Source of the DNA: Tenebrio molitor | Taxonomy: Eukaryota > Arthropoda > Insecta > Coleoptera > Tenebrionidae | NCBI RefSeq assembly: GCF_963966145.1 | Contig: NC_091050.1 | Coordinates: 13,082,001 to 13,146,000 of the forward strand | DNA: 64,000 nucleotides | Direction: 5' to 3' | In this document: piece after piece, positions 1 through 10,897 of the stretch | Layout: each line of letters starts with the position of its first letter | How positions within the stretch are numbered: the first letter of the stretch is position 1 | The notes under the pieces: generated by a model | The model's database searches: none | What the model was told of the DNA's origin: nothing | What the model saw: only the letters and a program-made list of their open reading frames with translations | Translations under genes and position numbers: made by a program

Positions 1-371
1 GTTATTATTGGTTATTATTTTCAATATACAAATTCTTTTTCATAAAATCGAATTTCAATTATGAGTGAGCGAAAGTGAAACCCTCACCCACTGGTAACTA
101 TGGCTACATTCTCACTTTCTAAGGAGATATCGAACGAATTAGTATTTCATAATCTATCAAGTTCTGCAAAATAGATGTGAAGTTGTCATTTAAAAAAAAA
201 AAATAACGATGGAGTCATTACGCGGTAATGAACTGGTGGAAAAATGAAAATATTTGTTTTTTGTTTTATTAACCACTCCGGGTTAATTCAGCAACCAATA
301 CCTACGCTTTATATCCAATGGTCTGGCAGCAACTATTTAAATATGTAGAAAAAAAAAAGCCTTGATAGTAA
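1..371. other. Non-coding, AT-rich
   Basis: No open frame, RNA gene or clear repeat boundary was recognised here. The stretch is AT-rich and ends at the left inverted repeat of a Harbinger-like relic. Confidence 0.5.
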
Positions 372-1162
372 GGCCCAATTTCATAATCAGGCCGTTAACG
401 GCATGTTTGTTAAAGTGAACTTTAAAATAAAGTCCACTTTAAGTAAGCACTAAAGTCAAATGCATTTCATAAAACGATAGCAGCATTTTTTAACTAAAGT
501 AACCTGTATCGATTCCGACAACCGTCGAGCATTATGTTGGTATGCCTGAATCTTCCGTTGTTACTGTATCCCATATATGCTGTATATGCTGTCGGTTTTG
601 CGGGTTTTTGCGTTTTTCTATTTATATTTTTCAATAATTATGGCTAGTGAACCAAAAGCCAAGAGAATGCGCTCTAATAATTATAGAAAAGAGGAAGAAT
701 TGTTATTGCTAGAAGAAATTAGCAAATTTTGATTTGATGTAACAAAGCCATCACAGTTGCTTTTGTACCTAATCCGAAATCTGTCAAAGAAATCGAGATC
801 ATCATGGTGTTCAAAGTAATTTTTCCTTTGTCTGTAGACTTTCGTTCTTCTGACAAACAAAAATTCTTCATTTTCTGATGATGATGAACTTGATGAATTG
901 TTTATTACGTCCATACTTTTTATACTAATCACAAATTTTAACACTGCAGACTGCACATCCAAGACGGCGAACTGTCATGTCTGCTCCACAGTGTGCTTAC
1001 TTAAAGTTCCTTTAAATTATTTAAAGGCACTACAATGTCACTTTAAGTTAAAGGTACGTTAACGCGCCATTAAAATAAAGCCTACGATTATGAAACTGTT
1101 TCTTATACATAAAGAGACTTTAAAAATTTAAAGACACTTTAATTTTATTCTGAAATTGGCCC
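372..1162. mobile_element. Internally deleted PIF/Harbinger-like DNA transposon
   Basis: The ends are inverted repeats: GGCCCAATTTC at 372 and GAAATTGGCCC ending at 1162, with a second subterminal inverted motif (ACTTTAAGTAAGCAC near 435, its reverse complement near 1000). Two convergent coding remnants lie inside. A plus-strand start at 640 gives MASEPKAKRMRSNNYRKEEE and then ELLLLEEI, resembling the N-terminus of the Myb/SANT-like protein of these elements. A minus-strand frame (914 or 962 down to about 780) carries a serine run and then RKNYFEHHDDLDFFDRFRIR, resembling the N-terminus of the HARBI1-type nuclease. Both frames stop being recognisable at about 720-780, so the catalytic interior is missing and the copy is non-autonomous. 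Target-site duplication is unclear (TAA on the left, TTA on the right). Family assignment is from memory of insect Harbinger proteins. Confidence 0.65.
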
Positions 1163-3725
1163 TTAACTACACTAATTTTTGACCCACTTTAACCCCTCGT
1201 CGCTACCGAACTACCCAAGGTTTTCATTCAATCGCTACCAACTATTTCGGTCTCGTAAATACACGAGTGCCATTTGAAAAATTCTCATACAAACTCCCTG
1301 GATTTCGTTATATTTTCTCTCCGCGATGTTCTCTTTTTAATCCCGGAAGTTTGACTCTTCAAGATTCTCAAAATAGCCGCGTTATCTGAGAAAACAAAAT
1401 TTTTGAAGATTTGGCAGTGGATGAGACAGTCAGATGGAGCTACCGCAAAACATATCTGATATGATGACGGTAGCATTACAGCGGACTCCTCATTGTCACT
1501 ATTGTCAGTCGGTTCTATTTTTCATCAATGGGGAGGATAGGCAACCCACTTTGCGCCGCACACCTTTTTTTGCATAAACGTCACCGCAGACTTAGAATAA
1601 CGAGCGGCCATCACTCACCGCGGGATTATCGTTCCATTCTTAACATTCGTGCATCGTTAATCCTTTAATTCCCGCGACACAAAAATGCAAACGCGATCTT
1701 GGCGTCGACCTCACCTCATTTCTCACCGCTCTCCGCAACGAAACCGTTTCGTGTGGAAACATGTTGTTGCCGTTTTCGATAATCCAGCTTTTCCGAAAGC
1801 TCGCGTTTGGCTCGCCCAAAGTTCACTCACTCCGGGACGGGCGACGAATTTTCTCCGTCGATCCCCTTCGATCGTCGATCGATCGATCGACGCTTCTGGT
1901 ACGATTAATTAAATCCGTATAAAATCGGGCAAGTGCCACGTTTACGAGTGAATTGGGCCGCTACACACGGATTTAGAATCCCATAAACACTACATAATTG
2001 GGCTGTTTGTGTGTCAAAGCCGACAGTTACGGGTTTGCTTTGACAATCGGCTCAAAATACACTCGTCGCTCTCTGGAGTTTATGAAGTCGCGTTCAGCCT
2101 TAAATCCTAATTAATTGCCCTACAATAAAACACGCTCGCACGAATCGGGATATTCCAGTCGGCGAGGTTGTTTATCTCGAAAAATTCGTGATGGGAAAAA
2201 ATTACGGCATCGCGGATATTTCCCGACGACTCGTTTGAAGTTTGGTGAGGACAGATAATGGGAGCTATGTCTGTGCTCATAAAGTTGGCAGACATGAGGA
2301 AGATATAAATCGGCCCAGTGACTTTAACAGTCCTCTAACTTTATAACTAATACTGTTATATAGTCCATAAAGCGGGCCTCTATGGATGCATTTAAAAATT
2401 ACATAAAAACCTTCTTTTATCTTGCAATCTTTTATGATGGACGCCCGAAAAATATCGACACAAATCAGAGAGTGAGTCGTCGATCTTTACGCGGCCGTAA
2501 AAATCGGCGATGTTGCCACGGTGACGAGGTGGACTGCGGAGGGCCTTCGGCGATGTTTTACGGTCCGCCATTCGCTCCCCCATAAAATCCGAGCCGTGCA
2601 ACGCGAGGCACTTAGTAAATTACGAATAATTTATTGGACGAGGACCAGCCGGAAACCGTATTTGTTTTCGTTTTGAGCTTGTCCCGCGAGAGAAAATGTC
2701 GTCCACATAAAATTGTTCTGTATACATTTCAACATCCTAGGCGACATATACACAAGCCACTGGCTGGGGTGTGAGAATATCGAGGAAAAATAAACAATTT
2801 TTTAGCCACGCACCGACCTGTATTAACTGACGTCGTTTTTAAGTAAACAAATAAGATGTAATGCGTAACTTGACACCGCTTTTAACAACGAAAATAAACT
2901 AGACGGCCGACGTCGTTTTATTAACTCCGGCTTTTGTTGTCGTCGGGACGGGAATCGGAAGGAACAGGACGAGACGAGCGGCCGGGGCTGCGGTATCGTT
3001 TTCGCCGTCCTGTCATATCAGACGACACCGAAATAAAAATGTTTCTTGCGGGATTATTTTAAACAGCTCCGGCTTGACTGTCACTGACGCCCGACCGAGC
3101 ACCTGCTAAAAATTATCAGCGGGTTCGATCGTCGATTTCGAAAGGCGACGTCTACCGACGACTGTTAATCTGTCGCTTGGAAGACAAATCACAACGGGAG
3201 GGAAGGCAACGACGAGAGGAGAGGATGCGAAAGTGGAAACGGGACTTGTGTAAATTAAATTTAGTGGTGTGTTGTTGGAAAATTGTCGACGATCGGACAA
3301 AAGGAAGAGGACGAAGAGTAAAGAACGAGAATAAACTACGGCACTTCTGTCAGTGCTAATACGCCACGCGACCACGAACATGCATTGTGTAACGAAAGTG
3401 GAGAACAAAGCGACTTCATTTTAATTAGAAACAGTATTTCGCTAATTGTGTCTTTATTTATTTCTTTAGTTTCTCTTTTGCTATCTTTAAAGCGAGAACG
3501 AAGAGATTTTGGTCCCAAAAGTAGAGAAAGAAAATCCATTAATTAGCTAGTGCAGGAACGGATTTAATGATTACTACAAGTTGAAAGAAAAAAAAACCTT
3601 TGACGTTTTAAAAGAACATCAACTCATTTCAGAAATTGGATTTTTAGGAAAACGATGAGTGACAATCCGAAACAAAATTCTACTGTGTTGAAATTGTATG
3701 AATTGCCAAGATAGAAGTCGTAAAA
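1163..3725. other. Intergenic DNA with GC-richer patches, no gene seen
   Basis: Several short frames occur here on both strands (60-100 codons) but none shows a domain, consistent composition or splice support. Base composition rises around 1,460-3,420 compared with the surrounding AT-rich DNA. A CGAT-rich run lies near 1,868-1,890. The span lies downstream of twist, so the GC-richer patch could be regulatory, but nothing in the sequence proves it. Confidence 0.4.
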
Positions 3726-3840
3726 TTGATGGAGCGGCCACCGCAATCTCCGCACTTGTCACCCATTGAAAAACTCTGGGATTAACTGGATCGACAAAAA
3801 TGAATCCTTGACAATAGGACCGACCTGCCGAACGTTTCTG
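3726..3840 (+). pseudogene. Fossil Tc1/mariner transposase fragment
   Basis: Plus-strand translation gives MERPPQSPHLSPIEKLWD, an in-frame stop, then LDRQK. This resembles the conserved region around the second catalytic aspartate of Tc1-type transposases (family pattern PQSPDLNPIENLWD). The aspartate is replaced by histidine here and the frame is broken, so the copy is dead. No inverted-repeat ends were located. Confidence 0.55.
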
Positions 3841-4344
3841 AATAAATTTAGAATCAAATTCCCAAAAAAATATGAAATTATTTTAACGACTAAAAATTTG
3901 CAAATAACAAATGTGTTTGAATTTAAATTTAAATGAAATTAAAATGTTAATTTGAACTTAAATGAAAAGTTTTAAAGCAGAACAATGAAAGAAAAATTAG
4001 AACGAGGAAAAATAGATAAGAAGCTAAGAAAAAGTACAAAAAAAGAAAAATAAAGAAAAACTGAAACAAAAAATTAATCAGAATTTTTATGGGAACATGT
4101 GTTCAAGAAAATTTGTAATAAAGTGCTTGCTTTTATTCCGTTAAAGTGTGGAGGAAATTCATTAGCTGTCCAAATATACATACATGTCAAACAGTGAAGA
4201 GCCACTTGTGTGATTTTTTTTTTTTACAAAAAATATTTCCTTTTAAAACTGGCCGAGGAGAGTCCTCCACCCATTCGTAGTGTGACAATTAATATGTAAT
4301 TTAATTTACATTGACACTTTCGAGGCGCCAGTGGTACATATAAA
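3841..4344. other. AT-rich non-coding DNA
   Basis: Simple A- and T-rich sequence with no open frame of note and no recognised repeat ends. Confidence 0.4.
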
Positions 4345-4935
4345 GTGTCTCAGAACGAAGTACATTAACTTTAACCAGTGACAGATCTGGTCAAGAACAA
4401 CAAAATTGTTATGTACCATTTTTTCGAAATCTAATTTTCTTTTCAGTATTTTACCGCCTATAAATTAACGAGCTGTCTATTTTCTAGTTACATGACCCAA
4501 GGACAGTGACTGCGAAATGATAATAATTTTTGTAAAATCAGAGCAAAACATTGTGTTTTTAGAAGAAAGTTTTTTCGCTCTGCGGTCGAGGTAGAGAGGA
4601 TTACATTTTTAGTTAGTTTTATGCGACTGCAAGAGGCAGGTGTTTGCGTGTTGATTCTCTGTGATTTAAGCTAAAATTTTGTGATGATGGCGCGTTTACT
4701 TTCGAATAGTGAATACATAGATATTGTGTAGTGTATGGTGATGCGTGCGGGAGTGCTCCTCGAGCCCAGAAAATTTCCGTGCGACTTCTTCTTGTGGGGG
4801 TACATGAAATGCTGCCGCAACAACTCGCAGTAACAGAGGTATGTTGGAAATAGTGGAAAAATAATTTCGTCGGCGCCTTCATCATTGTATTGACAATAAC
4901 GGCGGTCACTTTGAACACTTCTTATAATGATTACT
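4345..4935 (+). mobile_element. Internally deleted mariner-like element, copy 1
   Basis: This segment is closely similar to 35,147-35,718 along its length. It keeps a transposase N-terminus (ATG at 4687, MARLLSNSEYIDIV then stop) resembling the helix-turn-helix start of insect mariner-like transposases. Further on comes CDFFLWGYMK, matching the FFLWGYLK block of that family. The segment ends with a homologue of the RRLHYC...FEHFL C-terminus seen in copy 2. A full-length transposase needs over 1 kb, so most of the coding region is deleted. Clear terminal inverted repeats were not found, so the boundaries are approximate. Confidence 0.65.
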
Positions 4936-5048
4936 GTAGTGTCGTGTATGTATTGTTGTTATTAACGAGTTCTATTACCAGTTAAAATTAATGTATGTAC
5001 TTATTATTGAAACACGTTGTATACAAAGTCTCTATGAAAGAACGTGTA

Positions 5049-5339
5049 TCTCAAGAGTCCTGTGAAATTCGAGCATATTTTATTTTTGCCGCTCTGTAGC
5101 ACGTTGTGGTACAAAATAGAAAAACAGAGGTTATGTAAGTCCATTAATGACAGGTTTTTAATAAATACTGTTGTAAGATAAAAAGTAATTAGAATATAGA
5201 AAAACTGAAGAAAATCACAAGCAAAACAACTAAGACGTCGAACTTACGGGAAGATTTAATAATTTGACATTTGACTGTTGACATCAGACACATCGACACA
5301 ATAAAATTATAGAGCCTCACCATTCCACAGGACTCTTGA
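5049..5339. mobile_element. Small TIR element (Tc1/mariner-type MITE)
   Basis: The left end TCTCAAGAGTCCTGTG at 5049 is mirrored by CACAGGACTCTTGA ending at 5339, and the outer bases on both sides are TA, as expected for a TA target duplication. The interior (about 290 bp) has no coding potential. Confidence 0.6.
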
Positions 5340-5843
5340 TATATGTTCTTTTGTAGAACATTTTGTACTATACCTTTGCATTGATATTACATGACCGATG
5401 ACGGATTGTTCAATGACAGCGTTAAAATAATAATCAAGTGAAATTATGTATGAAGGAAACAATGTCAAAAACTAAAAAAACGAAAAGACGACCTGCGTTT
5501 GTAAAAGAAAACGAAAACCACTGCTTGTCTGTCTCCAAATTCTTTGAACGCTCGTTATAACAATTAATAAAATAATACCTTCATTTCAATACATCATTGT
5601 ATTTAGAAGAACGTATTTTTATCAGATTACTTATTTAGCGACGAACACATAATAAACAATTCTTTTACTACATGTTTATAAACAATGCATATTACATATA
5701 TGCATGTCAATATTTATTATGAAATTGTTTGTCGGGCTATGATATGAGACTTTATCGAATTTAATACCACAGCTCGACTCAGTTAATCCTTTAATATTAT
5801 TTGTTAAAAACTGATACAGAAAGAGGAACAAATGTTACAAGTC

Positions 5844-5965
5844 GATCTGAAAAAAAGTCCTAATTTACACCCTACCAAAAACATGTGGGATCATTTTAAT
5901 AATTATTAAAGACTACAACAATTTAGATCGATTCTTCAAACGGGTGAAGAACCTTGGAAGATCTC
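5844..5965 (+). pseudogene. Second fossil Tc1/mariner transposase fragment
   Basis: Plus-strand translation gives DLKKSPNLHPTKNMWDHF, then a stop shortly after. It resembles the Tc1 family block SPDLNPIENxWD, with asparagine in place of the aspartate. The surrounding frame is broken and no ends were found, so this is a degraded relic unrelated in sequence to the fragment at 3726. Confidence 0.55.
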
Positions 5966-6033
5966 AGTTTCGAGAACTTTGTTGAGTCTATGCATCATCA
6001 TTATCCTGTCGTTCTTTTATTAAACAAAATATC

Positions 6034-6205
6034 AGGTGTTCATTTAAATTTACGGTCAAAGTTGGCGCTGAAGAGTCGATTGTGAACTACACGGATCACG
6101 GATCAGCTGTTTAAATCGTACCGTTGTTTGTATTTTTACATGAGTGGTGGGTTCACAATCGATTCTTCAGGGCCAACTTTCAGGATAAATTTAAATGAAC
6201 ACCCG
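6034..6205. mobile_element. Palindromic MITE, family A copy 1
   Basis: The whole unit is an imperfect palindrome. The left arm starts AGGTGTTCATTTAAATTTA and continues to GAGTCGATTGTGAAC; the right arm is its reverse complement with few mismatches, ending GAACACCC near 6204. A related copy lies in reverse orientation at 40,016-40,160. Non-autonomous, with no coding content. The short unique centre contains GGATCAGCTGTTTAAATC, also present in the other copy. Confidence 0.65.
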
Positions 6206-6469
6206 ATATTTTTATATTACATAATTTAAATGATACGTAATTCTGTGTTTAAATAGTATATCATTATACAACTAGTTATGAAAGTCATATTTTTTTTCAT
6301 AAATCTGCAGATGAGTGAAAAAAAGAGACTTTCATAACGCGTTGTGCACGTCATTTTTTTGCGTATTGTTGTAAGTTGAGAAATTTGACCTAAAAGGATT
6401 TATGCAAAATTTAGAAAAACAGAAATACATAATAGATATTCTTTGAGAATGAATTGAATAAAATGATTT

Positions 6470-6558
6470 AAAAAAGCACTACTTTTATTACGATTTTTCG
6501 TTAAAAAAAGTGCTACTTTCATTACGATTTTCCGTTAAAAAAATTCAACTTTCATAAT
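6470..6558. repeat. Short tandem array, period about 34 bp
   Basis: Two and a half units of roughly 34 bp are visible, each holding an A run, ACTTTYATTACGATTTTYCG and a short spacer. The third unit is partial (AACTTTCATAAT). The related motif GACTTTCATAAC also occurs near 6337. Confidence 0.55.
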
Positions 6559-6835
6559 CCATATGCACAAGAAATAGATTTTTTTTAAATTTTTATACGG
6601 TCGTTGACGGTCATCACATTTGCACTGAATTTGTATCTAAGGTGTTTTGTTCGTGAAAAAAATAATTTCAAAACGTCTAATAAGTTAACGTTTTGAGCAG
6701 AATGTTGAAAGAAAAACGTGGAAAACATATTACGTCTTTTCTTAACTGCAAACCCATCATGGATGAAAGAAACGTCAAAAGGTTTTGTTTAAAATTGTCC
6801 ACTAGGATGAAATGAAATTTCAAAGTGGACAAGAC

Positions 6836-7084
6836 AGGCAGCGGAAGCTACAGGAATTGACACGAAAAGAATAAAAGTGACAAATCACTCGAACCGTGCC
6901 GCGGCAGTTACTCAGCTTGCCAATGTTGGGTTGGGGTTTGAGAAAATCAAATTACGAAGGTTCTACCGAATACTTAAATCAGGTTTCGATAAAGAGTTAC
7001 TTCGAAGTAATAGTGAGAGAGAAAATTGTACAAAAAATGCGAAATGACAGTAGCGAAATGAGAATAAGAAGCAATAAGAAGCAT
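6836..7084 (+). pseudogene. Fossil tyrosine-recombinase C-terminus (Crypton-like)
   Basis: The first frame reads WTRQAAEATG and continues to VTNHSNRAAAVTQLANVG. After a one-base frame change near 6955 a second frame reads TEYLNQVSIKSYFEVIVREK and continues IVQKMRND. The HSNR block and the later SIKSYF block match the order of the catalytic His-x-x-Arg and Tyr segments in animal Crypton/KCTD1-like tyrosine recombinases. The frame break, the loss of everything upstream and the missing middle His/Trp box make it non-functional. The assignment is a recollection of the family pattern. Confidence 0.5.
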
Positions 7085-7721
7085 CCAATAAAATTTTATA
7101 TTCAAATTGTATTTTCCATAATAATTGTTCTTTTTCTTACAATATAAAATTAAAATCAAATGATGTTTTAATTAGGACTAGGAGAAAATTCGACACTAGT
7201 GCAAGTTATTGATAATTGCACTAGTGCAGTATTATCGCTGAAATTTGATCGTTATCAGCTAAAAAATAAAATATTACAGTTTTTTGGTTGGCTTAAATTT
7301 TTCGAAGGAAATAGTTAATTGTATTGCACTACTTTTCTTCATAAATTTTCAAAAATTAAATATTTTTGGTAATTTCTACACTTCTTAAACATTGCAACAT
7401 TTGAGTCGACGTAAAAAAATAAAAATTAATGTAAACGTTCTTTGTAATTTGTAAATACATACATGCTTACATTTTCAAACAAATATGTAACGCTTGAAGA
7501 ATTGGTATTAGCACTAAAATGATCTTTTTTAGAAGACGTTTCACTTTCAACGCTTCCGGTTTTAACCGGAAATGACCTTAAATTTATTATTTTAAAGGGA
7601 GCGTCCCATGTATTTTCACACTTTTTGACGAACATTGTAAATACAGGTAGGACTTATCTTGACGAGGTGTTAACAACCTAAAAAATGTTTTCGACGATAA
7701 TTTAAAACATGTTTTATTATA

Positions 7722-8007
7722 CAGGGTCATTATAAATGATTGTAGTCCAAGTTGGAGTAAAAACTGAATGTAAAATTTATGGTTGCCGCTCCATATAAAA
7801 AATGATGAATTAACTGAATTAAATTGGTTGCAAAACAACTCAATATTTTTAGATTCAATCGTTAATTTAGAAAGAAATAAATACCATTCTCATCACCGCA
7901 CTTTTCACCTAAAAAATGACACAAAAATTGGCAGTTCACAGTGAGGCGGAAAAATTTCATAACATGGGCATGGCTTGCTTCGACTATAATCATTTATAAT
8001 GACCTTG
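7722..8007. mobile_element. Small TIR element (Tc1/mariner-type MITE)
   Basis: The left end CAGGGTCATTATAAATGATT is mirrored with few mismatches by the right end, which closes in ATAATGACCTTG. The ends are flanked by TA on both sides (7720-7721 and 8008-8009). About 286 bp; the short frames inside are not gene-like. Confidence 0.7.
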
Positions 8008-8145
8008 TATTATTAATAGTAACTATTTGAGGAAAAATCTTTGCATTCATCCATAATCAGCTTCAATGTACAAAAATTGAAAATTGCTGTTTGGTGAATT
8101 CCCATAAACTTGTTTCACTTAGCCAAAACGAAAAACAATTTTTTT

Positions 8146-8420
8146 GTTCAACACTGTCAGAATTTGAGAATTTTCTCCTGTGTGAACGGATTTTGATAAA
8201 TGTCACAACTTGTCAAAACGAAACGTCAAGCTAATTTTAAAGATTTTAAGCGATTTGGAGCCTTTAAGGGGCTCGTCGAACAAAAAAAACCCAACTCGTT
8301 CGTGTGTAAATTGGGCTCTTTTTGGCACTCGTTTCACTCGCGTTTTAAACTGGCCCACTCATGCTAAAAAAAGCCTAACTTACACGAACTTGTTAAATAA
8401 ACTACTATTACAAAAACAAT
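8146..8420. repeat. Dispersed repeat, family B copy 1
   Basis: About 180-270 bp of this segment recurs in reverse orientation at 37,005-37,190, inside the shuttle craft intron (shared blocks include GTGTAAATTGGGCTC and GAGAATTTTCTC). The right third contains an internal inverted repeat around the GTGTAAATTGGGC block. No coding potential; probably a non-autonomous transposon. Confidence 0.6.
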
Positions 8421-10261
8421 TATAAAGCCCCAAAAAATTTTACACATTTTACACAAGGTAGTTGTATTATTGGCATTATTGGATTACAAGCTTACTGTTG
8501 ACACAATTCCTCTTAGATTTATCTCTCTCACTAAGTTGTAGTCACAGAAGCTTTTGTATTGTGGGGATTTCCAAAACTTCCTTTACCTGCTCATAACAAC
8601 CCCATTTCTTTCAATTTATAGCATAAAATTTTTATAAGGGATGATGATGAAGAAACATCAGAGAAATAATTTTTAGCCAAACCAAATTTCGATCGTCATA
8701 TAAAAAACCCGACTTTGTAGCAACAGCCCCATTATACGAGTAATTGTACGAGTATATCGGATAGAAACAGTGTTCTCTTTAGGAAACCAGATCCTTCGGA
8801 GATTCTTTGCTATTTGGGTCGGCGTTATATATAAACAATCGCAATAAATAATTTCCGCCGAAAACAAAAACACGGATGACACAACCGGACAAGAAAAAAT
8901 AAACAAGAAGCGAGTGTATGCGAAAAATGAAGGTTGAAAGGCGTATAAATTTAGTAGCCATGTTGGAAATTTTCCTGACAGTCAAAGAGAAGCATCGCTT
9001 TGGATCTCGTCGCACTGATAGTCGGATTCCGTTTGGGCAGTTCTAAATAAATTCGAATAAATCCTGAAATAAAACAGAAAATCATCTATCATGCGACGTT
9101 AAAAATAATGCGACGTTGTTACATGACAGCGAACATTATTTTTAATTTACAACACAATAAAACAACGTCCCTGTATCGTTTAAACAAATTCGACTGTACC
9201 AAATAATTAGATTTTTTTTTTCAAAATATGTAGTTGGCAACGCGAGAATTTATTTAATTCGACGGTCTTAAATCAATCGCTCCAGAGATTATGTGACGGC
9301 TGTGACTTTTTAAAAGCGGTCGCTCGTTGAGATTTTCACAAAATAAAAACGTTTAGTTAAATAAAAGTAAATAAAATTCTCCTGACAGTTTATATGCTTC
9401 AGTTATAAAGTAGACAGGAAGAAATAAATAAAATTAGAAACAAGAATCGATGTGGGCGTTTTAATGAAAAGTGACAAAAATATACCCACACCGTGATTTT
9501 TTTTCGACGGAAATGTGGAAAAAACTTGAGACGAGTGGACAATTTTGACCCATAAAATTCGAAGACGAATAAAACGAAACGAGAAAATTTTTGTTCTATA
9601 AATATTTGATTAGAGTCGGGCGTAACTTTTCAAATATGTTAATGTCTGTTGCAACTTGACATATAGACACGATATTAGAAAAAAGTTATTTAAGTTCCTA
9701 AATCGATAAATTCTAGAGCGTCATTTACCTTTTAGCGAACATTCATAGTTATTACGCAAAAAATAATTTTGTGTCGTACCAAAAGGGACAAGAAAACATT
9801 ATTGTGAATAATTCTGCCTTTGATGGACAGGGTTTTACAGCAGAACCCCACCAGAATAATAGTTTTGTTTTGAAGGCACCCAGTTCCTAGGAAAAATTCT
9901 CCTGGGAATTCCCAGCTTAACCTACCCTTCACTACCTACGCAATTTAAAACATTGTTTTGATATCTTTGTTCCTAAAGATCTTGTGTCTTTCATTCCAAA
10001 TATCAAAATATTTTCTACCATTTTTTTGGAAAGAAATTAAACAAGTCATATCGATAATTTTATCTGTAAGACAGTAGAAATGTAAAAATTATCGTTTATC
10101 TACTTTGCGTTACAAATGGGCTCATTATTATATCGAAAACAGTTTAATAATGAATCATATTGTTAAACTGTTTTTGGTAACTTTTAGCTTTTGTTATATT
10201 GGCAACATCAGCCGTTTGACGTCAGGCGTCAAGGTAACGAGTGAAGCTAATTTAATAAATA
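8421..10261. other. Intergenic DNA downstream of twist, no gene seen
   Basis: AT-rich with scattered small frames that show no domain. One perfect match to the Rel/Dorsal consensus GGGRNWYYCC lies at 8563-8572. Confidence 0.4.
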
Positions 10262-10445
10262 TCGAGCGATCAAATTAATTTGTAATCGAGTCATCCATGG
10301 ATTTGAATCCGTATGTCTTTTGCGATTGATACGTCCAGATCTAACCTCTGTTTTGAGCCGTGTTTATTGAAGCGTGAAGTTTAAGTAACGACATACGATT
10401 TCGGATTCATGGATAACTGGCTTACAAATTAATTTGATCGCTCGA
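10262..10445. mobile_element. Inverted-repeat MITE
   Basis: The left arm TCGAGCGATCAAATTAATTT continues through CATGGATTTGAATCCGTATG. The right arm is its near reverse complement, running from CATACGATTTCGGATTCATG to ATTTGATCGCTCGA. Arms of about 60 bp surround a short centre. No coding content. Confidence 0.65.
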
Positions 10446-10562
10446 TGTAACCTTACATTTTTATGAAAAATGTCTGTTACCAACCCACGCGAAAGTTCCT
10501 AGTCTAATATGAAAACTTGAGCAGCTGAAATTTCAGGGATTAGTAAAATAAAGTAGATAAAA

Positions 10563-10669
10563 TAGTATATTACATACACTCGTTTAATAAGACGTATTAT
10601 CACATTCGTTCCATTAAAGCACTTCTCGCTAGACTAGGCATCTTATTAAACTCGTATAATAATATACTA
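10563..10669. repeat. Short inverted repeat, about 107 bp
   Basis: The left arm (TAGTATATTACATACACTCG, then TTTAATAAGA) pairs with the right arm (TCTTATTAAACTCGTATAAT, then AATATACTA). Probably a miniature transposon relic. Confidence 0.5.
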
Positions 10670-10887
10670 TTGTTAAATTATTTTAAAAAATTGAAATCAA
10701 AAAACGTTTCACTCTTTTTTGCCCCTTATCCAAATGATTATTTATTTTTAGAACAGATTTGCTTCAGATTTAAAGTGCGCTTTGATATAAGGTAATTAAG
10801 TTTGAATTTTCTTTTTTACGAATTCAAAAATCCAGACGAAAAAATAGTCTTCATTGCGTACCTTTAATTAAGAAAGAAGTTCTTGTT

Positions 10888-10897
10888 GGGAAATCCC
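10888..10897. promoter_or_regulatory. Candidate Rel/Dorsal (kappa-B) site
   Basis: The palindromic decamer GGGAAATCCC is a perfect match to GGGRNWYYCC. It lies about 230 bp beyond the likely twist poly(A) signal. Twist is a known Dorsal target in insects, but a decamer this degenerate is expected several times by chance in 64 kb. Confidence 0.25.

Noticed and set aside
8673..9015. Overlapping minus-strand frames of 77 and 78 codons
   Set aside because: Hydrophobic composition only, with no motif, start context or neighbouring exons.
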